DNA from: Mercurialis annua
Lineage: Eukaryota > Streptophyta > Magnoliopsida > Malpighiales > Euphorbiaceae
Direction of reading: 5' to 3'
Length of the DNA stretch: 64,000 bases
Assembly (NCBI RefSeq): GCF_937616625.2
Contig: NC_065571.1
Span: forward strand, 26,362,201-26,426,200
Positions within the stretch are counted from its first letter, which is position 1, and each line of letters opens with the position of its first letter. The notes under the pieces are model-generated. The model had not been told where the DNA came from, did not search any database, and worked only from the letters and a program-made list of their open reading frames with translations. This document shows, piece by piece, positions 1 to 12,145 of this stretch. A program made the translations under genes and the position numbers.

Positions 1-3000
1 GTACGAAACAAATCCAAATGTTTCCCCTTTTTAGCGATTTAAGCCAAACGTTTATAAATGCTACGAAACAAATCCAAACGTTTCACCTCTTTAGCAATTT
101 AAGCTAAACGTTTACAAACGTTACAAAACAAATCAAAGCGGTTCACCTTTCTAGCAATATAAGCCAAACGTTTACAAACGACACGAAACAAATCCAAACA
201 TTTAACCTTTTTAGGATTTAAGCCAAACGTTTACAACCGTTACGAAACAAATTTAAACGTTTCCCCTTTTTAGCGATTTAAGCCAAACATTTACAAACGT
301 TACGAAACAAATCCAAACGTTTTGTCTTTTTAGCGAATTAAGCCAACCGTTTACAAACGTTACACAAAAAAACCAAACGTTTAAAACGTTACGAAACAAA
401 TCCAAACATTTCACATTTTTAGCTATTTAAGACAAATCTTTACAAATGTTACAAAACAAAACCAAGCGTTTCACCTTTTTTACTATTTAAGCCAAACGTA
501 TACAAACGTTACGAAACAAATCCAACCGTTTCACTTTTTTAGCAATTTAAGCCAAACTTTTAAAAACATTACAAACAAATCCAACTGTTTCTCCTTTTTA
601 GCAATTTAAGCCAAACGTTTAGAAACGTTACGAAACAAATCCAACCGTTTCTCCTTTATAGCAATTGAAGCCAAACGTTTACAAACGTTACGAAACAAAT
701 AAAACTGTTTCACCTTTTTAGCAATTTAAGCCAAACGTTTACAAACGTTCCAGAACAAATCCAAGCGTTTCACCTTTTTAGCAATTTAAGCCAAACTTTT
801 ACAAACGTTACAAAACAAATCCAAACGTTTCACCTTTTTAGCGATTTAAGCCAAACGTTTACAAACGGTACAAAGCAAATCCAAACGTTTCCCCTTTTTA
901 GCTATTTAAGCCAAACGTTTATAAACGCTACGAAAAAATCAAAACTTTTCGCCTTTTTAGCAATTTTAGCCAAACGTTTACAAACGTTACAAAAAAAATC
1001 CAAGCGTTTCTCCTTATTAGCAATTTAAGCCAAACGTTTACAAACGCTACGAAACAAATCCAAAGGTTTCACCTTTTTTGCGATTTAAGCCAAACGTTAA
1101 CAAACGATCACCTTTTTTGCGATTTAAGCCAAACGTTAACAAACCATACGAAACAAATCAAAACGTTTCACGTTTTTAGCGATTTAAGCCAAACGTTTAC
1201 AAATGATACGAAACAAAATCCAAATGTTTCTCCTTCTTAGCGATTTATGCCAAACGTTTACGAATGTTACGAAACAAATCCAAACGTTTCACCTTTTTAG
1301 CGATTTAAGACAAACGTTTACAAACATTACGAAACATATCCAAACGTTTCGCCTTTATACCGATTCAAACCAAACGTTTACAAACGTCACGAAGCAAATC
1401 CAAACGTGTCCCCTTTTTAGCGATTTAAGCCAAAAGTTTATAAATGTTTTGAAACAAAACAAAAAGTTTAAAACGTTACGAAACAAATACAAACGTTTCA
1501 CATTTTTAGCGATTTAAGCCAAACCTTTACAAACGTTACGAAACAAAACCAAGCATTTCACCTTTTTAGCAACTTAAGCCAAACGTTTGCAAACGTTATT
1601 AAACTAATCCAAGCGTTTCACCTTTTTAGCAATTTAAGCCCAACGTTTACAAATGTTCTGAAACAAATGCAAGCGTTTCACCGCTTTAGCAATTTAAGCC
1701 AAACGTTTACAAACGTTACGAAAAAAATCCAAACTTTTCACCTTTTTAGAGATATAAGCCAAACGTTTACAAAGGTTATGAAACAAATTCAAATATTTCA
1801 CCTTTTTAGAAATTTAAGCAAAATGTTTACAAACGTTACGAAACAAAACCTAACGTTTCACCTTTTTTACAATTTACGCCAAACGTTAGCAAACGTTGCG
1901 AAACAAATCCAAGTGTTTCACCTTTTTAGCAATTTAAGCCGAACGTTTACAAACGTTACAAAACAAATCCAAGCGTTTCACCTTTTTAGCAATTTACGCC
2001 AAACGTTAGAAAACGGTGCGAAACAAATCCAAGTGTTTCACCTTTTTAGCAACTTAAGCCAAACGTTTCCAAACGTTACGAAACAAATCCAAGCGTTTCA
2101 CCTTTTTAGCAATTTAAGCCAAACGTATACAAACGTTACGAAACAAATCCAAGCGTTTCACCTTTTTAGCAATTTAAACCAAACGTTTACAAACTTTACA
2201 AAACAGATCCAAATGTTTCACCTTTTTAGCGATTTAAACCGAACGTTTACAAACGTTACAAAACAAAACCAAACATTTCACCTTTTTAGCAATTTATGTC
2301 AAACGTTTACAAACCTTACGTAACAAACCCAAACATTTCCCCATTTTATCGATTTAAGCCGAACTTTTAAAAAATTATCAAACAAATCAAAACATTTCAC
2401 CTTTTTAGCGATTTCTGCCAAACGTTTACAAACGTTACGAAACAAATCCGAATGTTTAACCTTTTTAGTGATTGAAGCCAAATGTTTACAAATATTACTA
2501 AACAAATCCAAACGTTTCACCTTTTTAGCGATTTAAGCCAAACGTTTACGAAGGTTATGAAACAAATCCAAAGGTTTCACCTTTTTAGCAATTTAAGCCA
2601 AACGCTTACAAACGTTACGAAACAAATCCACGTGTTTTACCTTTTTAGCAATTTAAACCAAACGTTTACAAACATTACGAAACAAATCCAAGCATTTCAC
2701 CTTTTTTGTAAATTAAGCGAAACGTTTACAAACGTTACCAAACAAATCCAAGTGTTTCACCTTTTTAGCAATTTAAGCCAAACGTTTACAAAGGTTATGA
2801 AACAAATTAAAACGTTTCCCCTTTTTAGCGATATTAGCCAAACGTTTACAAACGTTACAAAATAAAACAAAACGATTCCAAGCGTTTCACCTTATTAGTA
2901 AATTAAGCCAAACGTTTACAAATGTTACTAAACAAATCCAAGCGTTTCACCTTTTTAGCAATTTAAGCCAAACGTTTACAAACGTTACGACGCAAATCCA

Positions 3001-6000
3001 ACCGTTTCCCCATTTTAGCGATTTGAGCCAAACGTTTACAAATGTTACGAAAAAAAACTAAATGTTTAAAACGTTACGAAACAAATCCAAGTTTCACATT
3101 TGTAGCGATTTAAGTCAAACCTTTACAAACGCTACGAAAAAAACCAAACGTTTAAAACGTTACGAATTAAATCCAAACGTTTCACATTTTTAGCGATTTA
3201 TGCCAAACCTTTACAAACGTTGCGAAACAAAATCAAGCGTTTCACCTTTTTAGCAATTTAAGCCAAATGTTTACAAACGTTTCAAAACAAATCCAAGCGT
3301 TTCAAAACAAATCCAAGCGTTTCACCTTTTTAGCAATTTAAGCTTAACGTTTACAAACGTTCCGAAACAAATCCAAGCGTTTCACCTTTTTATCGATTTC
3401 ACCCAAACATTTACAAACATTATGAAACAAATCCAAATGTTTCTCCTTTTTAGCGATTTAAGCCAAACGTTTATAAACGCTACGAAACAAATCCAAACGT
3501 TTCACCTTTTTAGCAATTTAAGCCAAACGTTTACAAACTTTACGAAACAAATCCAATCGTTTTTTCTTATTAGCAATTTAAGCCAATGTTTACAAACGCT
3601 AGAAAGAAATAGAAGCATTTCACCTTTTTAGCAATTTAAGCCAAATGTTTACAAAGGTTACGAAACAAATCTAAGCGTTTCCCCTTTTTAGCGATATAAG
3701 CCAAACGCTTACAAACGATACGAAACTAATCCAAACGTTTCCCTATTAAGCAATTTAAGCCAAACATTTACAAACGTTATGAAACAAATCAAAGTGTTTC
3801 ACCTTTTTAGCAATTCAAGCCAAACGTGTACAAACGACACGAAACAAATCCAAACATTTCATCTTTTTAGGATTTAAGCTAAACGTTTACAACCGTTACG
3901 AAACAAATCCAAACGTTTCACCTTTTTAGCGACTTAATTCAAACGTTTACAAACGTTACGAAACAAATCCAAACGTTTTGCCTTTTAGCGATTTAAGCCA
4001 AACGTTTACAAACGTTACAAAACAAAACCAAACGTTTAAAACGTTACGAAACAAATCCAAACATTCCACATTTTTACCTATTTAAGCCAAAATCTTTACA
4101 AACTTTACGAAACAAAACCAAGCATTTCACCTTTTTACAATTTAAGACAAACGTTTACAAACGTTACGAAACAAATCCAAGCGTTTCATTTTTTAGCAAT
4201 TTAAGACAAACGTTTAAAAACATTACGAAAAAAATTCAAACGTTTCTCCTTTTTTGCAATTTAAACCGAACGTTTACAAACGTTACAAAACAAAACCAAA
4301 CATTTCACCTTTTTAGCAATTTATGTCAAACGTTTACAAACCTTACGTAACAAACCCAAACATTTCCCCATTTTATCGATTTAAGCCAAACTTTTAAAAA
4401 ATTATCAAACAAATCAAAACATTTCACCTTTTTAGCGATTTCTGCCAAACGTTTACAAACGTTACGAAACAAATCCGAATGTTTAACCTTTTTAGTGATT
4501 GAAGCCAAATGTTTACAAATATTACTAAACAAATCCAAACGTTTCACCTTTTTAGCGATTTAAGCCAAACGTTTACGAAGGTTATGAAACAAATCCAAAG
4601 GTTTCACCTTTTTAGCAATTTAAGCCAAACGTTTACAAACGTTACGAAACAAATCCACGTGTTTTACCTTTTTAGCAATTTAAACCAAACGTTTACAAAC
4701 ATTACGAAACAAATCCAAGCATTTCACCTTTTTTGTAAATTAAGCGAAACGTTTACAAACGTTACCAAACAAATCCAAGTGTTTCACCTTTTTAGCAATT
4801 TAAGCCAAACGTTTACAAAGGTTATGAAACAAATTCAAACGTTTCCCCTTTTTAGCGATATTAGCCAAACGTTTACAAACGTTACAAAATAAAACAAAAT
4901 GATTCCAACCGTTTCACCTTATTAGTAAATTAAGCCAAACGTTTACAAATGTTACTAAACAAATCCAAGCGTTTCACCTTTTTAGCAATTTAAGCCAAAC
5001 GTTTACAAACGTTACGACGCAAATCCAACCGTTTCCCCATTTTAGCGATTTGAGCCAAACGTTTACAAATGTTACGAAAAAAAACTAAATGTTTAAAACG
5101 TTACGAAACAAATCCAAGTTTCACATTTGTAGCGATTTAAGTCAAACCTTTACAAACGCTACGAAAAAAACCAAACGTTTAAAACGTTACGAATTAAATC
5201 CAAACGTTTCACATTTTTAGCGATTTATGCCAAACCTTTACAAACGTTGCGAAACAAAATCAAGCGTTTCACCTTTTTAGCAATTTAAGCCAAACGTTTA
5301 CAAACGTTTCAAAACAAATCCAAGCGTTTCAAAACAAATCCAAGCGTTTCACCTTTTTAGCAATTTAAGCTAAATGTTTACAAACGTTCCGAAACAAATC
5401 CAAGCGTTTCACCTTTTTATCGATTTCACCCAAACATTTACAAACATTATGAAACAAATCCAAATGTTTCTCCTTTTTAGCGATTTAAGCCAAACGTTTA
5501 TAAACGCTACGAAACAAATCCAAACGTTTCACCTTTTTAGCAATTTAAGCCAAACGTTTACAAACTTTACGAAACAAATCCAATCGTTTTTTCTTATTAG
5601 CAATTTAAGCCAACGTTTACAAACGCTAGAAAGAAATAGAAGCATTTCACCTTTTTAGCAATTTAAGCCAAATGTTTACAAAGGTTACGAAACAAATCTA
5701 AGCGTTTCCCCTTTTTAGCGATATAAGCCAAACGCTTACAAACGATACGAAACTAATCCAAACGTTTCCCTATTAAGCAATTTAAGCCAAACATTTACAA
5801 ACGTTATGAAACAAATCAAAGTGTTTCACCTTTTTAGCAATTCAAGCCAAACGTGTACAAACGACACGAAACAAATCCAAACATTTCATCTTTTTAGGAT
5901 TTAAGCTAAACGTTTACAACCGTTACGAAACAAATCCAAACGTTTCACCTTTTTAGCGATTTAAGCCAAACGTTTACAAACGTTACAAAACAAAACCAAA

Positions 6001-7462
6001 CGTTTAAAACGTTACGAAACAAATCCAAACATTCCACATTTTTACCTATTTAAGCCAAAATCTTTACAAACTTTACGAAACAAAACCAAGCATTTCACCT
6101 TTTTACAATTTAAGACAAACGTTTACAAACGTTACGAAACAAATCCAAGCGTTTCATTTTTTAGCAATTTAAGACAAACGTTTAAAAACATTACGAAACA
6201 AATTCAAACGTTTCTCCTTTTTTGCAATTTAAGCCAAACGTTTACAAATGTTACGAAGCAAATCCAGGCGTTTCTCCTTTTTAGCAATTTAAGCCAAACA
6301 TTTAAAAACGTTGCGAAACAAATCCAAACGTTTCCCCTTTTTTAGGAATATAAGTCAAACGCTTACAACCGTTACGAAACAAATCCAAATATTTCACCTT
6401 TTTAGCGATTTAAGCTAAACTCTTACAACCGTTACGAAACAAATCCAAACATTTTGCTTTTTTAACGATTCAAGCCAAACGTATACAAACGTTATGAAAC
6501 AAATCCAAACGTTACCCCTTTTTAACGATTTAGGCCAAACGTTTACAGACGTTACAAAACAAATCCAAACATTTCACATTTTAGCTATTTAAGCCAATTC
6601 TTTAAAAATGTTACGAAACAAAACCAAGGTATTCACCTTTTTTGCAATATAAGCCAAACGTTTACAAACGTTACGAAACAAATCCAAGCGTTTCACCTTT
6701 TTACAAATTTAAGTCAAACGTTTACAAACGTTCCAAAACAAATCCAAGCGTTTCAACCTTTTAGCAATTTAAGCCAAACTTTTACAAACGTTACAAAACA
6801 AATCCAAACGTTTCACCTTTTTAGCGATATAAGCCAAACGTTTACAAACGGTACAAAGAAAATCCAAACGTTTCCCCTTTTTAGCCATTTAAGGCAAACG
6901 TTTATAAACGCTACGAAACAAATCAAAACGTTTCGCCTTTTTAGCAATTTAAGCCAAACGTTTACAAACGTTACAAAACAAATCCAAGCGTTTCTCCTTA
7001 TTATCAATTTAAGCCAAATGTTTACAAACGCTACGAAACAAATCCAAAGGTTTCACCTTTTTTACGATTTAAGCCAAACGTTTATAAACGATCACCTTTT
7101 TTGCGATTTAAGCCAAATATTTACAAACGATACGAAACAAATCCAAACGTTTCACGTTTTTAGCGATTTAGGCCAAACGTTTACAAATGATACGAAACAA
7201 ATCCAAACGTTTCCCCTTCTTAGCGATGTATGCCCAACGTTTACAAACGTTACGAAACAAATCCAAACGTTTCATCTTTTTAGCTATTTAAGCCAAACGT
7301 TTACAAACAGTACGAAACATATCCAAACGTTTCGCCTTTATACCGATTTAAGCCAAACGTGTACAAACGTTACGAAACAAATCCAAACGTTTCCCCTTTT
7401 TAGGTTTTAAGCCAAAAGTTTACAAACGTTATGAAACAAAACAAAACGTTTAAAACGTTACG
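1..7462. repeat. 60-bp satellite array, block 1
   Basis: Tandem copies of a 60-bp monomer run from the window edge to the junction with element 1. The monomer is two 30-bp halves, each opening with CCAAACGTTT: one continues CACCTTTTTAGCGATTTAAG, the other ACAAACGTTACGAAACAAAT. Monomers differ by substitutions, many of them CG to TG or CA in the AAACGTTT boxes, by 1-2 bp indels, and by occasional half-monomers. Because 60 is a multiple of three, long open frames of a 20-residue repeat arise on both strands (up to 218 codons at 1667-2323). They break at every small indel and I do not regard them as genes. The array continues left of the window. Confidence 0.97.
2234..6228. repeat. 2.03-kb segmental tandem duplication in the satellite
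   Basis: Two adjacent copies, about 2234-4260 and 4261-6228, match almost base for base at an offset of 2027 bp, including private variants such as a doubled TTCAAAACAAATCCAAGCG piece near 3290 and 5320. The second copy lacks one monomer (about 59 bp) near 5950, so the offset falls to about 1968 after that. The unit is about 34 monomers. Few mismatches are visible, so the duplication is recent. Unequal crossing-over within the array is the simplest cause (inference). Confidence 0.9.
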
Positions 7463-7984
7463 AATCAAGGATTCAAATTAACTTAGAAGCATGCAACACC
7501 TATCTTATAATTTGAATCCTCACAACCCTTATCAAACCATTATTAATCAAGATTAAATCAATATACTCTAGCATTACAAACACAGTAATTAGCAAACGAA
7601 ACCGAGAATAGCCAAATGTTGATGGGTCCGAAATAATGGATTCAAACCGCAATCAATAGCTCGAAACGATATACGACTAACATACTAAGAGATTATATCC
7701 TTAAATCAATCAACAAAACATGGCAAAAGAGGAAATGATTCGGCAGCAACCATGATTATTCAAGAACAGTGTATAGCATCTTAAAACGGTACACCGTACG
7801 GCGATTAGAAAGAGATCGTGTACGTACCGTTTTATGAAAACGAGGTGGGGGATCGAAGGTACGCGAGTCTAGAATTTCCGAGATCGAACAGAATCAATTT
7901 CGATCTAAAAACGAAATAGAGCGATCAAAAATACGGAATGTCGCTAAAAACCAAAAACTGAAATTAATGGAGTTATGGAAGCTT

Positions 7985-7986
7985 AC
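7985..7986 (-). promoter_or_regulatory. Putative 5' splice site in element 1 3' LTR
   Basis: The minus strand reads CCCGG then GTAAGC, a good match to the plant donor consensus. The same site is at 16345-16346 in the 5' LTR, and comparable donors occur in every other LTR here that retains the region. Confidence 0.45.
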
Positions 7987-8165
7987 CGGGACAGCCACTT
8001 TGAATGAAGATTGCAGCTTCGTTTTTCAGAGAATGAGTAAGGGAATGGGGGCTAGGGTTTGTTTGTAGAATGGAGAAGAGATTATGTTAAAAGTTACGTA
8101 TTTAAGTAGGTCGGAGTAGGTTAGAATAAGTGACGAAACTACCCCCACGCAAGGGTGGAAGAAGT

Positions 8166-8282
8166 TTCGAACGGGAATAGCCTTTCAGGCCTGATTCCCG
8201 TTCGAAAATGGCCTGGTCTCGAACGAGACCATGCCCCCAACAAGATTCTCGTTCGAGAATCATAAAATTCTCGAACGGGAAT
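8166..8282 (-). repeat. Palindrome cassette in element 1 3' LTR
   Basis: Consecutive inverted repeats are present: 13-bp arms TTCGAACGGGAAT at 8166-8206, then GGTCTCGAACGAGACC at 8215-8230, then ATTCTCGTTCGAGAAT at 8245-8260, then a further TTCTCGAACGGGAA. The 5' LTR copy (about 16526-16628) has lost roughly 13-15 bp and one palindrome. The cores are CpG-rich. Confidence 0.85.
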
Positions 8283-8461
8283 TTGTCTTCCATTATTTTT
8301 TTTTTGTTTTTTTAAAATAAAAATTAAAATGGTTGAACCTAGATCAACCCCAATCCCGAAACAACTCGAATCAAACCGCTATCATCGAAGTTACTTCAAA
8401 ACGACCGAAAAATTGTCGGAAATTATCGAAAAATAAATGTAAAATTTTACGGGATATTACA

Positions 8462-8475
8462 TTATTCCCAACTAA
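8462..8475 (-). other. Degenerate polypurine tract of element 1
   Basis: Immediately inside the 3' LTR the minus strand reads AGTTGGGAATAA. It is preceded by GAGGACGAATTTTT, a conserved pre-PPT context that also occurs at the second-family element near 59690. This is the expected site of plus-strand DNA priming. The purine run is interrupted, so it is degenerate. Confidence 0.65.
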
Positions 8476-8578
8476 TTAAAAATTCGTCCTCGAATTTAAC
8501 ACGATAAGCAATTACCACCAGAACAACACGTAACACAAGTAAAAATTATAAAAGTCACAAAAATCAAGATATCGTACC

Positions 8579-10338
8579 TCACGGAAAAAGGAAAGGATAG
8601 CGATTCCGCATATCCGACTCGGTCTCCCAAGTACACTCCTCTACAGAATGATTGCGCCAGAGAACTTTGACCATCGGAATCTCCTTGTTCCGCAATTTAC
8701 GCACTTGCGCATCAACAATCTCAACTGGCTGTTCCTCATAGGCCAGCTCTTGGTCAATCTCAACACTCTGAGGCACAATCACGTGCTAAGGATTAGAAAT
8801 GCACTTCCTCAACATAGAAACATGAAACACAGGATGTACTAACGACATGTCTGGCGGAAAAACCAGACGATAAGCCACAGCTCCAATCCTCTCTGAAATC
8901 TCATAAGGACCAATATACCTCGGTGCCAACTTTCCCTTGACACCAAAAAAAACCACGCCTTTCATAGTCGAAACCAGAAGAAACACGAAATCACCAACGT
9001 GAAACTCAATGTCTTTCCTCTTCGGATCAGCATAACTCTTATGCCGACTAAAAGCAGTCTCTAACCTCCGTTTGATCAACGGTACCTTCTTTGAGGTAAT
9101 CTGAATAATCTCCGCTCCCGAGAATTTACGCTCTCCAACCTCCTCCCAACAGATAGGAGATCTACACTTGCGCCCGTACAAAGCCTCATACGGCGCCATC
9201 TCGATACTCGCGTGGTAACTGTTGTTATAAGAAAACTCAATCAACGGCAAATGAGTATCCCAGCTACCCTGAAAATCAAGAACACACATCCTGAGCATAT
9301 CCTCCAACGTCGGAATAGTCCTCTCAGACTGACCGTTAGTTTGAGGATGAAAAGATGTACTGAAATCCAACCGAGAACCCAAGGATTCCTGTAACGCTTT
9401 CCAGAACCTCGAAGTAAACACAGAATCTCTGTCTGAAACAATAGAAACCGGTACACCATGCAAACTGACAATCCTGTCGATGTACAACTAAGCCAACCTC
9501 GAAGCAGTATACGAAACCTTAATCGGAAGGAAATGAGCTGACTTGGTCATACGGTCAACTATAACCCAGATGGAATCGTACCCCTGTCGAGTACGTGGTA
9601 AACCAACCACAAAATCCATGGCAATCCGCTCCCACTTCCACTCTGGAATAGGTAGTGGCTGCAGATAGCCAAAAGGTCTCTGATGCTCCAGCTTCAACTG
9701 CTGGCACGTCAGACACTTAGAAACATACTCCGCGACATCCTTCTTCATCCCGCTCCACCAGTAGGTACCCTTAAGATCATGGTACATCTTACTAGAACCC
9801 GGATGAACACTATAAGCAGATTTGTGCGCTTCTTTCAGAATCTGGTCCCTCAAACCATCTGAATCCGGAACACACAATCTCGAACCATGTCTCAGAACAC
9901 CATCCACAAAAGTAAACTCAGAATTACCGTCCTGCTGAATCTCCTCAATAATCTGTTTCAACTGTGGATCCTCAGCTTGTAAAGCTTTGATCCGTTCAAT
10001 CAAAACAGGTTGCACTTGTAACTGTGCCAACAAACAACCGGCCTGAGAAACCTGAAAACCATAGCCTGAAGCTATCAAACTGTGCCACTCTCTAACCATG
10101 GGTCTACGCCCAATCTCAGAAATATGAGCCAAGTTGCCCGAAGACTTGCGACTCAACGCATCGGCTACCACATTAGCCTTACCAGGATGGTACTGAATAG
10201 TACAGTCGTAGTCTTTCACCAACTCTAACCACCTCCTCTGTCTCAAGTTCAACTCTCTCTGATCAAAGATATACTTCAAACTTTTGTGATCAGTGAAAAT
10301 CTCACAAGTAGCACCATACAAATAATGTCTCCAGATTT
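8579..10338 (-). pseudogene. Integrase and chromodomain remnant (end of RNase H included), element 1
   Basis: Reading leftwards, the tail of RNase H ([10 protein letters not shown], then the linker [14 protein letters not shown]) leads into integrase. The zinc-binding part has [10 protein letters not shown] and CLTCQQ. The catalytic core shows AMDFVVGLP (first Asp), IVSDRDSVF (second Asp) and NGQSERTI (Glu). A GPY/F-like segment PRYIGPYEI and a C-terminal chromodomain with KVLWRNHSVEECTWE follow. The product would insert cDNA, with the chromodomain steering it to modified chromatin (family knowledge). Two in-frame TAG codons interrupt it, at 9488-9490 inside integrase and at 8786-8788 before the chromodomain; element 2 has CAG at the first site. 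The natural stop is TGA at 8579-8581. Confidence 0.93.
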
Positions 10339-11510
10339 TGCAGCGCAAAAACCACAGCTGCCAACTCCAAATCATGAGTAGGGTAATTCACCTCATGCTT
10401 CTTCAACTGTCTGGAAGCATAGGCAATCACCTGTCCATGTTGCATCAGAACGCAGCCCAAACCAATCTGAGACGCATCACAATACACTGTGAAACCATCA
10501 ATGCCAGAAGACAATGCCAAAACCGAAGCTGTAGTTAAAATCTCCTTGAGCTTCTCAAAGCTCGCCTCGCACTTGTCAGTCCACTCAAACTTAACACCCT
10601 TCTGTGTCAGTTTAGTCAACGGTGCAGATATTCTGGAGAAATCTTGCACGAACCGACAATAGTAGCCAGCTAAACCCAGAAAACTTCTGATCTCGGTAAC
10701 TGACCTCAGCCTCTGCCAATCCATAACCGCCTCAATCTTCTTCGGATCAACCTTGATCCCATCTTTCGACACCACGTGTCCTAGAAAGGTAACCTGATTC
10801 AACCAGAACTCACATTTTGAGAACTTAGCATACAACTGATGCTCACGCAACGTCTGTAGTATAGTCCTCAAATGGTAAGCATGCTCCTCCTCACTCTGAG
10901 AATAGATCAAAATGTCATCAATGAAGACGATAACAAATTGATCCAAAAACGGCTTGAACACTCTGTTCATCATATCTATTAACGCTGCTGGTGCGTTAGT
11001 CAGACCAAAGGACATAACCAGAAACTCAAAATGTCCATAACGAGTCCGAAAAGCAGTCTTAGGCACATCTACATCACGGATCCGAAGTTGATGATACCCA
11101 GACCTCAAATCAATCTTGGAAAAACACTTTGCACCCTGCAACTGGTCAAACAAATCATCGATGCGAGGAAGAGGATATCTGTTCTTGACAGTAGCCTTGT
11201 TCAACTGTCTGTAGTCGATACACAGTCGAAAGGAACCGTCTTTCTTTTTCACAAACAGAACTGGAGCACCCCATGGAGAAGTACTCGGTTTGATGAACCC
11301 GCTATCCAACAATTCTTGTAACTGGTCCTTCAACTCCTTCAGCTCTGTAGGAGCCATTCGATACGGCGGTATCGAAATCGGAGTTGTACCAGAAACCACA
11401 TCAATGCAAAACTCGAAATCACGATCAGGTGGTAATCCAGGCAATTCCTCTGGAAACACATCAGTGAACTCATTCACTATCGGAACACTATGCATATCAC
11501 CACTACTAGT
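10339..11510 (-). pseudogene. Reverse transcriptase and RNase H remnant, element 1
   Basis: The frame begins after the TAG at 11511-11513 and carries the RT palm motifs in order: [54 protein letters not shown], and the catalytic FIDDILIYS (around 10905-10925). [11 protein letters not shown] and the RNase H start FTVYCDAS follow. The RT copies element RNA and RNase H removes the template. A 1-nt insertion relative to element 2 near 10338-10345 throws RNase H out of frame, just before the KIWRHYLYG motif that resumes in the next frame. In the family these domains form one polyprotein with gag, so none here is expected to be made. Confidence 0.94.
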
Positions 11511-12145
11511 CTACAAATCACGAACCACAGCAAGAAAACCCTGGCAACCCTTTCCTAACATCTGCTTCGCCTTGATGGCGGAAATCGGATTCTTAGGTGT
11601 CTCCGCCTTCTCTCCTTGAAAGGAGAAAGGTAGATCACCTGGAATCCCGAACTCGACTGACTTCCCTCGACAGTCAATAGAAGCATAATGGCGCGACAGC
11701 CAATCCATCCCCAAGATGACATCAAAAGAAAGAACGTCAAGCACAATCAAATCAGCACATAATTCTCTACCCTGAATAACCAGTGGACAAGAAGGATAAA
11801 CGATATCCACTACTACACCTTCAGACATAGGTGTAGACACAGCTAGAGGTTCACTCAAAACAGATGGTTCCATACCCAATTTCCTAGCAAAACATGTAGA
11901 CACAAACGAATGGGTTGCACCCGCATCAAATAATACCAAAGCATCAGTAAAAGAAATTGGAATGGTACCTTGCACCACAGCATTTGATGCACGCGCATCC
12001 TGAGGAGTAAGAGCAAACACTCTGGCCTGACCCTGCGGCTGCTGCTGCGAACTCTGCCCAGTACCATATCTGTTGGAACCTCTACCACCGTTACCACGGC
12101 CACCAAAACCTCTGCCACCAGAACAACGGCCCCGCTGGCCACCAA
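11511..12145 (-). pseudogene. Aspartic protease remnant, element 1
   Basis: The frame contains the retropepsin-like active-site motif LFDAGATHSF (around 11910-11945), with Ala in place of the second residue of the usual DTG/DSG, and the downstream flap-region motif ILGMDWLSRH. Element 2 also has DAG, so the Ala looks like a family feature. The enzyme would cleave the Gag-Pol precursor. It is cut off from gag by a 1-nt deletion near 12145, seen against element 2, and from RT by the TAG at 11511-11513. Confidence 0.9.

Larger units (their letters stand above)
7463..8461 (-). repeat. Element 1 3' LTR, truncated to its first 1 kb
   Basis: This copy matches 15823-16805, the first 983 bp of the 5' LTR. 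It starts at the internal junction with the terminal sequence TGTAATATCCCGT (minus strand) and stops abruptly at satellite DNA near AATCAAGG at 7463. The distal ~1.9 kb, including the terminus that should read GGGTCGTGACA, is missing. The break is internal to the LTR, so it is a deletion or recombination junction and not an insertion boundary. Confidence 0.92.

Noticed and set aside
1203..2865. Long open frames of a 20-residue repeat (KQIQTFHLFSNLSQTFTNVT-like) in the satellite, on both strands
   Set aside because: They are direct translations of the 60-bp monomer (20 codons), start and stop wherever an indel falls, lack any conserved start or upstream signal, and occur on both strands.
1..7462. 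CRISPR-like regular repeats
   Set aside because: The repeats are contiguous 60-bp monomers with no unique spacers, and the window is clearly eukaryotic.
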